Source of the DNA: Proteobacteria bacterium UBA6522
GTDB taxonomy: Bacteria; Pseudomonadota; Gammaproteobacteria; Steroidobacterales; Rariloculaceae
Assembly: GCA_002434915.1 (NCBI GenBank)
Contig: DJLG01000096.1
Span: forward strand, 1 to 14,686
Direction of reading: 5' to 3'
Length of the DNA stretch: 14,686 nucleotides
Below, one piece after another: positions 1 through 8,072 of this stretch. Made by a program: the position numbers and the translations under genes. The notes under the pieces are model-generated. The model was given only the letters and a program-made list of their open reading frames with translations, did not search any database and had not been told where the DNA came from. The stretch's first letter is position 1. Every line of letters starts with the position of its first letter.

Positions 1-968
1 TGCGAGTTGCCATCACCGGTGCCGCAGGACAGATAGGTTATCAACTGGCCTTCAGAATAGCCTCTGGTCAATTACTTGGACCAGATCAGCCAGTTATTCT
101 CCAACTCCTTGAGATACCTCCTGCTATGGATGCATTAAAAGGTGTAGCTATGGAGTTAGATGATTGTGCTTTCGATACACTTGATTCAATAGTTATTACC
201 GATCAAGGCCAAATAGGCTTTGAAAATACAGATTACGCTCTACTAGTAGGTGCTAGGCCTCGCAGTGCAGATATGGAGCGTAAAGATTTATTGGTAGCAA
301 ATGCTCAAATCTTTTCAGCACAGGGTAAAGCACTAAATGAAGTTGCGAACCGTAATGTAAAAGTATTAGTAGTAGGGAACCCAGCTAATACTAACGCGTT
401 GATAGCTCGCTCAAATGCTCCGGATCTTGACCCTAAAAACTTCACTGCTATGACACGCTTAGACCATAATCGAGCAAAAGCGCAACTTGCAGACAAGTGT
501 GATGCTCATGTATCAGAAGTGCGAGGAATGATAATCTGGGGAAACCATTCAGCTACTCAGTATCCGGACATCGCACATACGAAGGTTTCAGGAGCGCCAG
601 CCCCTGATCAGGTCTCTCTCGATTGGTATCGAGAAACCTTTATTCCTACAGTACAACAACGGGGCACGGCCATTATTAATGCACGTGGAGCCTCTTCCGC
701 TGCCTCAGCTGCTTCTGCGGCAATTGACCATGTGAGGGATTGGGCTATTGGTACTGTTGGAGATGACTGGGTCAGCATGGCCGTAGCTTCTGACGGAAGT
801 TATGGCATTAAGGATGGTGTTGTCTATTCCTATCCTGTTAAATGCGGCGGAGATGGAACCTATGAAATTGTTCAAGGGTTAGATATAGATGACTTCAGCC
901 GTGAAAAAATGGATTCTACAGATACCGAGTTACGAGCAGAACGTGAGAATGTAGTGGAACTTTTGTAA
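1..968 (+). CDS. mdh: malate dehydrogenase, 5' end cut off by the window
   Basis: NAD-dependent malate dehydrogenase, which interconverts malate and oxaloacetate in the TCA cycle in the cytoplasm. The reading frame is already open at base 3 and continues to the TAA at 966-968, so only the first few residues are missing. The visible protein opens with the Rossmann motif GAAGQIGYQLAFRIASG. It then has LLEIP, whose acidic residue ends the second strand and fits NAD use, the substrate loop GARPR, the VVGNPANTNA strand, RLDHNRA, and GNHSATQYPD with the catalytic His. This is the beta/gammaproteobacterial 'GAAGQIGY' subtype (about 325 residues), not the E. coli type. The ATG at 126 is internal, because homology runs without a break upstream of it. 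fadE begins 29 bases downstream; no terminator is visible between them. Confidence 0.95.
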   Translation, partial: RVAITGAAGQIGYQLAFRIASGQLLGPDQPVILQLLEIPPAMDALKGVAMELDDCAFDTLDSIVITDQGQIGFENTDYALLVGARPRSADMERKDLLVANAQIFSAQGKALNEVANRNVKVLVVGNPANTNALIARSNAPDLDPKNFTAMTRLDHNRAKAQLADKCDAHVSEVRGMIIWGNHSATQYPDIAHTKVSGAPAPDQVSLDWYRETFIPTVQQRGTAIINARGASSAASAASAAIDHVRDWAIGTVGDDWVSMAVASDGSYGIKDGVVYSYPVKCGGDGTYEIVQGLDIDDFSREKMDSTDTELRAERENVVELL

Positions 969-997
969 ACCGACTTTATGACTAGGATTTATATATA

Positions 998-3484
998 GTG
1001 GAAGAATTATTCTGGTTAATCACAGTTCTGTTTGCTTGTCTGGCGCTTGCTTATAAAAAAGTCAATCTGAAAACATCAACAGCCGTTCTTGGCGTTGTTT
1101 TAGTTACCTATAATGTCTTCTTTGATAGCTTCACTCTGCTGAGTATCATTCTATGGCCTGTATTTTTTGCGCTGGCATTATTAAATGTTAAGTCTATCCG
1201 GCGTGAACATATAAGCACAAAAATTCTGGAATTATTTAGCAGTATGCTGCCTGTAATTTCAAAAACAGAGCGTGATGCACTGGAAGCAGGTAACGTATGG
1301 TGGGAGGGCGAGCTTTTTTCTGGTTTTCCCAATTGGGAAAAACTTAATGAACTGCCAGCTGCAAAATTAACAGACGAAGAACAGGCCTTTCTAGATGGCC
1401 CCACTGAGGAACTTTGCAGTCTCCTGAACGAATGGGAGATTACTCACAAGCTGTTAGATATGCCCGAAAACGTGTGGGCTTTTATCAAGAAGAATGGCTT
1501 CTTCTCAATGTTAATCCCGAAAGAGTATGGAGGACTTGAGTTTTCCCCGGTCGGGATCTCGATGGTCTTAACAAAAATCGCGTCTAGAAGCGCTACTGCA
1601 GCTTCCACTATTGGTGTACCTAATTCTCTTGGCCCAGCTGAACTTTTACTTCATTACGGCACAGATAAGCAAAAAAAATACTGGCTTCCCAAACTTGCAA
1701 GGGCAGAGGAAATTCCATGCTTTGCATTAACCTCAACACGTGCTGGCTCGGACGCGACAGGAATAACAGATAGTGGGGTAATCTGCCGAGGACAGTATGA
1801 AGGTGAGGAGGTCATCGGAATTCGGCTGAATTGGGATAAACGCTACATCACGCTTGCACCAATAGCGACGGTACTCGGCCTTGCTTTCAAGCTATACGAT
1901 CCAGATCACCTCATTGGAGAACAGGAAGAATACGGAATCACCGCGGCCTTGATTCCAACAAACCTGCCCGGGATCAATATAGGTCGTCGTCACTTCCCAA
2001 TCAACATACCCTTTCAGAATGGTCCAACCCAGGGCAAGGACGTTTTTGTGCCTCTTGATAACCTCATAGGAGGCCCAAAAATGGCGGGAGAAGGGTGGCG
2101 AATGCTGGTTGAACAACTATCTGCTGGACGCGGCATTGTTCTTCCAAGTAATGCCCTTGGTAATGCTATGTCGGGTATATATGCAGCAGGAGCCTACGCC
2201 AGAATACGTCAGCAGTTTAATCTTCCCATAGGAAAGTTTCATGGTGTGGGAGAAGTCCTCGGGCGAATGGCAGGTTACACCTACATAATGACAGCTGCAT
2301 CCCGCGTAACCTGCGCTGCACTAAATGCAGGTGAAAGACCAGCAGTGCCAACTGCAATTCTCAAGTACCACAATACTGAGATGGGCCGTATTGTCTCAAA
2401 TGATGCAATGGACATTCACGGCGGTAAGGGCATTATGTTGGGCCCTAAAAACTACCTGGCTAGGGATTATGAATCCATTCCTATTGCAATTACTGTCGAG
2501 GGTGCAAATATTTTAACTCGTAATCTGATTATATTTGGACAAGGTGCGACTCGTTGCCATCCGTTTGTTTTAGAAGAAATCGAAGCAGCCAATGATGATG
2601 ACACTGATGCTGGCTTAGAAAAATTTGATGGCCTTATTTTTGCTCACATAGGACACATAATCTCTAATGCAGTTAGATCTTTTGTGATGGCTTTGACCCA
2701 CTCTCGTTTTACGAGTGCTCCAGTCAAGGGTCCGACTCGACGTTATTATCAGCATATCAATCGCTATAGCGCATCCTTCGCACTTGCTGCTGATGCGGCA
2801 ATGATGACTCTTGGTGGAACACTAAAAAGGAAAGAGCTCATCTCTGCGCGTCTAGGTGATATTCTCAGCTATCTATACCTTGCATCGATGGTTCTAAAAC
2901 ACTACCAGGATCAAGGGAGGCCCACAGCCGACCTCCCAATAATTGAATGGAGTTGCCGTAATCTGCTTTATCGCGCACAAGAACAGCTTCATGGGTTTCT
3001 CTGTAACTTCCCTAATCCTTGGGTAGCTCGCATATTGAGAGTATTGGTTTTCCCCAGAGGTAGAACTTACTCTTCTCCCTCCGACGAGCTGGGCCAGGAA
3101 ATTGCAGAACTCGTCATGAAACCAACAAGTACTCGTAAACGTCTTTGCCATTGCATCTATGAAAAAGTAGAGCCTAGCAATCATCCAGTATTGCTGCAGG
3201 AAGCTCTAGAACTAGCGGAACAAGTTAAATCTGCTGAGCGTAAAGTCTCCGATGCTCGCCGCGCAGGTCAAATAGAATCAAAATCCTTATATGAACAGAT
3301 TAATGAGGCCAAAGAACGTGGCATCCTTACCGAATCAGAAACGAGCCAGCTTCATGAGTTTGATGCCAAAGTCATGGATCTACTTGCCGTTGATGATTTC
3401 CTCCCTTCCGACCTTGTTTATAAATCAGCTACTACGACAAAGAAAAAAAGGGTATCTAAAAAAAAGAAAATAAAAAATGATTAG
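998..3484 (+). CDS. fadE: FadE-type acyl-CoA dehydrogenase
   Basis: Membrane-associated acyl-CoA dehydrogenase catalysing the first, FAD-dependent step of fatty-acid beta-oxidation (acyl-CoA to trans-2-enoyl-CoA). The 828 residues match the usual FadE length of about 815. Two hydrophobic N-terminal segments (about 3-20 and 28-62) precede the dehydrogenase domain, which contains WWEGELF, KEYGGLEFS, GVPNSLGPAELL, CFALTSTRAGSDA, KRYITLAPIATVLGLAFKL and MDIHGGKGIMLG. IAITVEGANILTR holds the expected catalytic Glu near residue 501. The FadE-specific C-terminal region includes RYYQHINRYSA and RKELISARLGDILSYLYLAS. The start is GTG, with AGGA ten bases upstream. The protein ends in an unusual lysine-rich tail. 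It follows mdh closely, but a shared role is not implied. Confidence 0.95.
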   Translation: MEELFWLITVLFACLALAYKKVNLKTSTAVLGVVLVTYNVFFDSFTLLSIILWPVFFALALLNVKSIRREHISTKILELFSSMLPVISKTERDALEAGNVWWEGELFSGFPNWEKLNELPAAKLTDEEQAFLDGPTEELCSLLNEWEITHKLLDMPENVWAFIKKNGFFSMLIPKEYGGLEFSPVGISMVLTKIASRSATAASTIGVPNSLGPAELLLHYGTDKQKKYWLPKLARAEEIPCFALTSTRAGSDATGITDSGVICRGQYEGEEVIGIRLNWDKRYITLAPIATVLGLAFKLYDPDHLIGEQEEYGITAALIPTNLPGINIGRRHFPINIPFQNGPTQGKDVFVPLDNLIGGPKMAGEGWRMLVEQLSAGRGIVLPSNALGNAMSGIYAAGAYARIRQQFNLPIGKFHGVGEVLGRMAGYTYIMTAASRVTCAALNAGERPAVPTAILKYHNTEMGRIVSNDAMDIHGGKGIMLGPKNYLARDYESIPIAITVEGANILTRNLIIFGQGATRCHPFVLEEIEAANDDDTDAGLEKFDGLIFAHIGHIISNAVRSFVMALTHSRFTSAPVKGPTRRYYQHINRYSASFALAADAAMMTLGGTLKRKELISARLGDILSYLYLASMVLKHYQDQGRPTADLPIIEWSCRNLLYRAQEQLHGFLCNFPNPWVARILRVLVFPRGRTYSSPSDELGQEIAELVMKPTSTRKRLCHCIYEKVEPSNHPVLLQEALELAEQVKSAERKVSDARRAGQIESKSLYEQINEAKERGILTESETSQLHEFDAKVMDLLAVDDFLPSDLVYKSATTTKKKRVSKKKKIKND

Positions 3485-3530
3485 GATAGAGGCTATAGTA
3501 CTAATGGCCTATAACGATAAATAGACTAGA

Positions 3531-3548
3531 TTGTTTCTATAGAAACAA
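3531..3548. repeat. 18-bp perfect palindrome, possible operator
   Basis: TTGTTTCTATAGAAACAA equals its own reverse complement. It lies between fadE and the lipoprotein gene. It is followed by ATGTCTG, not a T-run, so it does not look like a rho-independent terminator. It lies just upstream of a possible extended -10 element (TGCTACATT, 3556-3564). A dimeric regulator site for the lipoprotein gene is therefore plausible, but the regulator is unknown. Confidence 0.5.
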
Positions 3549-3556
3549 ATGTCTGT

Positions 3557-3576
3557 GCTACATTAAATTATGTAGC
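3557..3576. repeat. inverted repeat GCTACAT-6-ATGTAGC
   Basis: Two perfect 7-bp arms (3557-3563 and 3570-3576) are separated by TAAATT. The repeat lies nine bases after the palindrome at 3531-3548, and no T-run follows it. It overlaps the possible extended -10 of the lipoprotein gene. It may be a second operator or a weak hairpin in the mRNA leader. Confidence 0.4.
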
Positions 3577-3618
3577 TCTTGAAACTAGAATACCGAGCAA
3601 GTTTAGAGGAACAACCAA

Positions 3619-4116
3619 ATGCATATTCGAACTATTATTATTTTGACGGGTAGTATCTTGCTACTTGCATGTGGGCGCCAATCACCTGAGACGCCAACCA
3701 CTACACCAGAACCTCAACCAACAACCTCAGTAGCATCAGAACAACCAGCAGCTATGCCCCGTAATCCATCACCAGACGGTGCTATGGTCTACATAATTTC
3801 TCCTAGTAATGATGCTGAAGTTACAAGTCCAGTCAACATTCTATTTGGGCTAGAGGGCGCAGGTATTGCACCTGCAGGTACTGATAGACCAAATACAGGA
3901 CATCACCATCTGCTTGTAGATACTGAACTTGTCAATCTAAATATGCCTGTACCAGCAGATGAGCAAAATATTCATTTTGGTGGAGGTCAAACTGAGACAA
4001 TTATTGAGCTATCACCAGGCCAACATACCTTGCAACTCGTCTTGGGCGATTATCTACATATTCCACACGATCCGCCTCTTCTTTCTGAACCAGTTACCAT
4101 TATGGTTACGGAGTAA
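3619..4116 (+). CDS. DUF4399 family lipoprotein
   Basis: Predicted outer-membrane lipoprotein of unknown function. A short lipoprotein signal peptide ends in the lipobox LLAC with Cys18 as the lipidated residue. Gly at +2 does not signal inner-membrane retention. Residues 21-55 are a Pro/Thr-rich flexible linker. Residues 56-165 match DUF4399, with the features VNILFGLEGAGIAPAGTD, NTGHHHLLVD, IHFGGGQTET, LSPGQHTLQLVLGD and HIPHDPP. The many conserved histidines (95-97, 119, 136, 147, 150) could bind a metal, though this is only inference. AGAGGA eight bases before the ATG is a good ribosome binding site. The gene probably has its own promoter in the 134 bases after fadE. It is not obviously linked to the genes on either side. 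Confidence 0.85.
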   Translation: MHIRTIIILTGSILLLACGRQSPETPTTTPEPQPTTSVASEQPAAMPRNPSPDGAMVYIISPSNDAEVTSPVNILFGLEGAGIAPAGTDRPNTGHHHLLVDTELVNLNMPVPADEQNIHFGGGQTETIIELSPGQHTLQLVLGDYLHIPHDPPLLSEPVTIMVTE

Positions 4117-4179
4117 TAGAAAGCTAAGCGGCTAAAGTGTGAATAATTAAACGGTAATAGAACCTCAGGAGCGCCATAA

Positions 4180-5301
4180 GTGTATACACAGTTCTATGGC
4201 CTGAGAGAGAGACCGTTCTCAATCACTCCAGATCCAAGATACTTGTATATGAGTCAACGCCATGCGGATGGGCTGGCTCATTTAATTTATGGTATCTCAC
4301 AAAGCGGAGGGTTTATTCAGCTAACTGGAGAAGTAGGCACCGGGAAAACGACCTTGGTACGGAGTTTATTTGAGCAATTACCTAACGAAGCGGATCTTGC
4401 AGTTATTTTAAACCCTGAACTCACGACACAAGATTTTTTAATTGCAATTTGTGAAGAACTCAATCTTGAATCACCAACACACTGTTCTCCTAAAGTCTTG
4501 GTGGATCAAATCAATAAATACCTTCTTGAAGCACATGCCCGAGGAAGGCGTACAGTATTAATAGTTGATGAAGCTCAAAATCTGGGAACAGATGTTTTAG
4601 AACAAGTCCGTTTGCTCACCAATCTAGAAACTCCACAACAAAAGTTACTGCAAATCATACTTATCGGACAGCCAGAATTACGAGAAATCTTATCGCGAGA
4701 AGATATGCGGCAATTGGCGCAACGTGTTACTGGCAGGTATCACCTAGAACCTTTAGGTTCCGAAGATACTAGCAAATACATTAATCATCGTATGAAGGTG
4801 GCGGGGGCATCTGATGGAATTTTTTTGCCAGCTGCAATTCGCGAGATTTACAGAAGTTCTAAAGGTGTACCTCGATTAATAAACGTTATCAGTGATCGCG
4901 CATTACTCGCAGGCTATTCTCTGGATAAAACTAATATAGACAAGCATCTGGTCCGGCGTGCGGCAGCAGAAGTCTATGGCAAAAATATAGTGTCACAATG
5001 GCAACGATGGTTTGTTACCCTCTTGGCAGTCGGTGGCGTTGCGCTTCTCGCACTGGGTTTAGGCCAATGGTTTCTCACTAAATATGATATTTCATTAGAA
5101 CCACATTCTGCCGTAGAGGTTGAAACTTCTGACCTAGCATTTAGTACTGAAGCAATCGAGGTAATTGCGGTAGAGGATTTCGAGGTACCTGAAACTACAC
5201 TTTTAGGACTAGAAGATTATCTTTTAGACTCCTCAATATCAAAAGATATAAATACTGATCTAAAGACGCCCAACACACCATTTTTATCTAGGATTCCCTG
5301 A
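4180..5301 (+). CDS. gspA: GspA/ExeA-like AAA ATPase with one membrane helix
   Basis: Inner-membrane ATPase of the ExeA/GspA family. In type II secretion, these proteins work with GspB to place the GspD secretin through the peptidoglycan. The N-terminus YGLRERPFSITPDPRYLYMS is typical. Walker A is GEVGTGKTT (residues 50-58) and Walker B is VLIVDEAQ (about 126-133). GQPEL (163-167) follows, and KGVPRLIN (228-235) is the usual lid motif. One transmembrane helix lies at about 277-298, followed by a short acidic tail to residue 373. The tail is too short for the C-terminal peptidoglycan-binding domain of full-length ExeA (about 550 residues), so this is the short form, like MSHA-type MshM. The start is GTG, with CAGGA nine bases upstream. 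gspB begins one base after the stop, which points to an operon. Confidence 0.85.
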   Translation: MYTQFYGLRERPFSITPDPRYLYMSQRHADGLAHLIYGISQSGGFIQLTGEVGTGKTTLVRSLFEQLPNEADLAVILNPELTTQDFLIAICEELNLESPTHCSPKVLVDQINKYLLEAHARGRRTVLIVDEAQNLGTDVLEQVRLLTNLETPQQKLLQIILIGQPELREILSREDMRQLAQRVTGRYHLEPLGSEDTSKYINHRMKVAGASDGIFLPAAIREIYRSSKGVPRLINVISDRALLAGYSLDKTNIDKHLVRRAAAEVYGKNIVSQWQRWFVTLLAVGGVALLALGLGQWFLTKYDISLEPHSAVEVETSDLAFSTEAIEVIAVEDFEVPETTLLGLEDYLLDSSISKDINTDLKTPNTPFLSRIP

Positions 5302-5302
5302 A

Positions 5303-5920
5303 ATGTCCTTCATACTGGATGCTCTTAAAAAATCAGAAAACGAACGCCAGCAATCTGCCGTGCGTCGTATAAGTGAGATGCCTACTGTCATCCACCGCAA
5401 TAAGGCGCCTCTATGGATGATTGGGATGATTATTGGGCTAACAGCCGGAGTTTTTTTACTAGGATGGGCTTGGCTAAATGATGCAAGACCCCTCAACCAA
5501 ACAGTAGATGTTGTTGCTGAAAATAGCTTAGGTCAATCACCACAAGTTAGCTTAACTGAAGCCTTAGACCCTACAAGTCTAGAATCAGAAAATAACCTAG
5601 GATTAGAACTTGAATCAGATCTAGACGTACCTATACCAGAACAACCTCTTACAGCAGAAAGCTCTCCAGTAACTTTAGTGCCTGATACTTCAACGATACC
5701 CAGTATGTCAGACCTACTCTCATATGGAGTTCAGATTCCAGGCTTAACCTTAGAGCTCCATGTTTTTAGCCCATCCCCAGCTGATCGTTTTGTGTTTATA
5801 AACTCATCCAAATACTTAGAAGGAGAAAATATCACTGAAGGAACAAATATTATTGAAATAACTGAGGAAGGGGTAATCATTGCTCATGAAACCCAATTAT
5901 TTTTATTACCTCGCCAGTGA
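5303..5920 (+). CDS. gspB: GspB-like general secretion pathway protein
   Basis: Partner of the preceding ATPase in assembly of the type II secretion outer-membrane channel. It opens with the family's hallmark MSFILDALKKSENERQ, a cytoplasmic stretch, then has a single transmembrane helix at about residues 37-57. A low-complexity acidic periplasmic linker (58-133) leads to a C-terminal T2SSB-type domain (about 135-205). That domain contains LELHVFSPSPADRFVFINS, LEGENITEG and IIEITEEGVII. The AGGA at 5290-5293 inside the end of gspA serves as ribosome binding site, so the pair is translationally linked. No other secretion genes (gspC-N) are in the window. Confidence 0.85.
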   Translation: MSFILDALKKSENERQQSAVRRISEMPTVIHRNKAPLWMIGMIIGLTAGVFLLGWAWLNDARPLNQTVDVVAENSLGQSPQVSLTEALDPTSLESENNLGLELESDLDVPIPEQPLTAESSPVTLVPDTSTIPSMSDLLSYGVQIPGLTLELHVFSPSPADRFVFINSSKYLEGENITEGTNIIEITEEGVIIAHETQLFLLPRQ

Positions 5921-6024
5921 TAAACAGGCTTCAATTTGTAATGGTTTTATCAGAAAAGTTTATGTTGCAGCAAGATACAAGAAATAATTATAGGGACAAA
6001 ATAAGTTTTTCTTTTTAATGAGCG

Positions 6025-6045
6025 TCCGAATTTCTTAAGTTCGGA
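6025..6045. other. hairpin spanning the permease stop codon
   Basis: TCCGAATTT-CTT-AAGTTCGGA forms a nine-pair stem with one T-G wobble and a three-base loop, covering the TAA of the minus-strand permease gene. It lies in the 114-base convergent gap between gspB and the permease. Neither strand has a T-run directly after it. A T-rich stretch (6006-6016) lies on its left, where a plus-strand transcript would meet it before the hairpin. It is at best an imperfect terminator or an mRNA 3'-end stabiliser. Confidence 0.3.
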
Positions 6046-6853
6046 TTCCAATACCACGACGTAGAAGGAAAAGCGCTAGTCCAAACAACCCAAATACTGC
6101 TACTAGTATGATGATGAAAGCGGTACTAAGAGGAATATCAGAAGATCCAAGCATTCCATATCTAAAGGCATTCACCATGTAAAGAATAGGGTTCGCCAAA
6201 GCAACCTTTTGCCAAAAAGGGGATAACAGGGTGATAGAAAAAAATACTCCTCCAAGATAGGTCAAAGGTGCAAGTACAAATGTGGGTATGATAGATATAT
6301 CATCAAAACTATTAGCAAAAATAGCGTTCAGCAATCCTGCTAATGAAAACACTATTGCAGTCAATATAACGACTGAAATAGTGACTAGAGGGTAAACAAC
6401 GCTCAAGTCTGTAAAAAACGACGCGACAATAGTTACTAATGCCGCAACTGCAAGACCCCTAGCAACACCACCTGCAACATACCCTATTATGATCGTAGTA
6501 AAATCCAAGGGAGATACCAGCAGCTCTTCTAGATTTAGTTGTAACTTTCCAGAAAAAAAGGAGGACACAACATTTCCAAAAGAATTTGTAATTACTGACA
6601 TCATGATAAGGCCTGGTGCAATAAATGTTGTATATGGCACACCCCCCATTTCGCCAATCCGGCTACCAATGAGACTGCCAAAAATTATGAAATAGAGCGT
6701 CATGGTGATTGCTGGAGGAACAATAGTTTGCACCCATATACGTAACACCCGACGTACTTCTTTAGTAACTATGGTTCTTAACCCCACCAGATTTATTTGA
6801 ATAAGGTCAGGCTTTTTAGGGGTTTTATCTAGCAAAGTATTACCATCAAACAT
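6035..6853 (-). CDS. ABC-2 type transporter permease (YadH-like)
   Basis: Inner-membrane permease of an ABC-2 export system; the substrate of the YadG/YadH family is not established. The 272 residues contain about six hydrophobic helices. Family segments are RIWVQTIVPPAITMTLYFIIFG, GSRIGEMGG, PGLIMMSVITNSFGNVVSSFF, LEELLVSPL, GYVAGGVARG, FSLAGLLNAIFA and PLTYLGGVFFS. The first 20 or so residues extend beyond E. coli YadH, whose homology begins near INLVGLRTIV. A GTG in that LVGL motif is an alternative start. The listed ATG has no clear ribosome binding site. The gene starts 16 bases after the ATPase stop and is surely co-transcribed with it. Confidence 0.9.
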   Translation of the reverse strand: MFDGNTLLDKTPKKPDLIQINLVGLRTIVTKEVRRVLRIWVQTIVPPAITMTLYFIIFGSLIGSRIGEMGGVPYTTFIAPGLIMMSVITNSFGNVVSSFFSGKLQLNLEELLVSPLDFTTIIIGYVAGGVARGLAVAALVTIVASFFTDLSVVYPLVTISVVILTAIVFSLAGLLNAIFANSFDDISIIPTFVLAPLTYLGGVFFSITLLSPFWQKVALANPILYMVNAFRYGMLGSSDIPLSTAFIIILVAVFGLFGLALFLLRRGIGIRT

Positions 6854-6869
6854 ACCAGTACAAGCAACA

Positions 6870-7853
6870 TTAGTTTGATTTCTCCTGAGCTATACCAGCG
6901 GAATCTGTAACTTTTGACTGCTGAGAAATTTTAATATTTAAGTTTTTATTCTCAACAAGACGCATAAATAGCTCTTCAAGTCTATTTGATCGAGTTCTCA
7001 TACTAGATACATGCAATGACTGATTAGAAATAGCATTGAAAAGACCATTGAGTCCCTGATCTTTAGCTACCTCAACCTCAATCTCATAATTATTTCTAAG
7101 TCGAACCTCATACCCTTCTATGACTGGAGGGCTTTGCATAAAGTCCCTCATCGTTAAGACGAAAACCTCTCGTTGTAGCTTGCTAACAACATTCGCCATG
7201 GCGTCATTCTCTATTAGTTTACCCTCATCAATGATTGCTATGTTTCGACATAGACTCTCAGCCTCCTCCAAATAGTGGGTAGTAAGAATAATTGTCATTC
7301 CAATATTATTAATTTCTCTCATCAGTTCCCACATAGATCTTCGTATTTCTATATCAACTCCCGCCGTGGGTTCATCAAGAATCAGCAATCGGGGTTCATG
7401 TACTAGTGCTCGAGCAATCATCAATCGGCGTTTCATTCCCCCTGAAAGATTACGTGCAATATCATCTCTACGATCCCATAAATGAACGGCCTTTAAATAT
7501 TTCTCAGCACGTTTTTTTGCTATGGATCTAGGAACACCATAATAACCAGCTTGATTAATTAAAATATTCTCGTTCTTCTCAAACATATTGAGATTTACTT
7601 CTTGAGGCACAATTCCAATACAAGCCTTTGCTGCCTCGCACTGTTCATCCATATTGTGCCCAAAAACAGACACGGTTCCGCTGGTTTTATTGACTAAAGA
7701 CGTAACAATACCTATTACTGTTGTCTTACCTGCACCATTAGGACCAAGCAAAGCAAAAAAATCTCCTTCCTGCACCGTAAGATCAATGCCAGAAAGAGCC
7801 TCTGTGCCGTTCTTATAAACCTTGCGAAGTTTTTTAAGACTTAGTGCGTCCAG
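6870..7853 (-). CDS. ABC transporter ATPase (YadG-like), probable CTG start
   Basis: ATP-binding subunit of the exporter formed with the YadH-like permease. Walker A is GPNGAGKTT (residues 37-45 from the CTG start), followed by the Q-loop GIVPQE, signature LSGGM, Walker B LLILDEPTA with the D-loop, and the H-loop TTHYLEEAE. The first GTG, at 7775, would begin at VQEGDFFALLGPNG and lose the first strands and the A-loop tyrosine. Reading upstream in frame gives LSLKKLRKVYKNGTEALSGIDLT, which is normal family sequence. The next in-frame stop is at 7869-7871. The only plausible initiator between is CTG at 7851-7853, with GAGGT eight bases ahead of it. The C-terminal part (about 230-327) is the variable DUF4162-like region. 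An ATG-to-CTG sequencing error is an alternative. Confidence 0.85.
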   Translation of the reverse strand: MDALSLKKLRKVYKNGTEALSGIDLTVQEGDFFALLGPNGAGKTTVIGIVTSLVNKTSGTVSVFGHNMDEQCEAAKACIGIVPQEVNLNMFEKNENILINQAGYYGVPRSIAKKRAEKYLKAVHLWDRRDDIARNLSGGMKRRLMIARALVHEPRLLILDEPTAGVDIEIRRSMWELMREINNIGMTIILTTHYLEEAESLCRNIAIIDEGKLIENDAMANVVSKLQREVFVLTMRDFMQSPPVIEGYEVRLRNNYEIEVEVAKDQGLNGLFNAISNQSLHVSSMRTRSNRLEELFMRLVENKNLNIKISQQSKVTDSAGIAQEKSN

Positions 7854-7991
7854 TGCTTTGTACCTCGGTTACAAACAAAATCAATATACTACTTCACTAT
7901 CTATAGGCGAAAAAATTACGTATGAAGTTAATTGGTGTCCGCAGAATGATACGCTGTTATCTCTATGGAATACTGTAAAGCTATCAAATTA

Positions 7992-8019
7992 TTGAACTAA
8001 AGCCTTTCATCGATATTTT
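7992..8019 (+). promoter_or_regulatory. possible promoter for the NRDE-family gene
   Basis: TTGAAC (7992-7997) and TATTTT (8014-8019) are 16 bases apart, each matching the sigma-70 consensus at four of six positions. They lie in the 219-base divergent gap between the ABC ATPase start and the NRDE gene. I saw no other strong signal in that gap, and no convincing promoter for the ABC operon. Confidence 0.25.
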
Positions 8020-8072
8020 TGTTGAGGGTTTAGGAATGATAAATTTTCTTAATAAAAGCGGAATCTGATTAC

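Noticed and set aside
3531..3548. Palindrome as a PsrA-type site or fadE terminator
   Set aside because: The known PsrA pattern has the half sites in the opposite orientation (GAAAC...GTTTC), and there is no following T-run for a terminator.
6005..6017. T-rich tract as a rho-independent terminator for gspB
   Set aside because: No stable GC-containing hairpin precedes it on the plus strand. The only good hairpin (6025-6045) comes after it.
7773..7775. GTG as the start of the ABC ATPase gene
   Set aside because: It would remove the A-loop tyrosine and the first strands that family members have, while the same frame upstream encodes exactly those residues.
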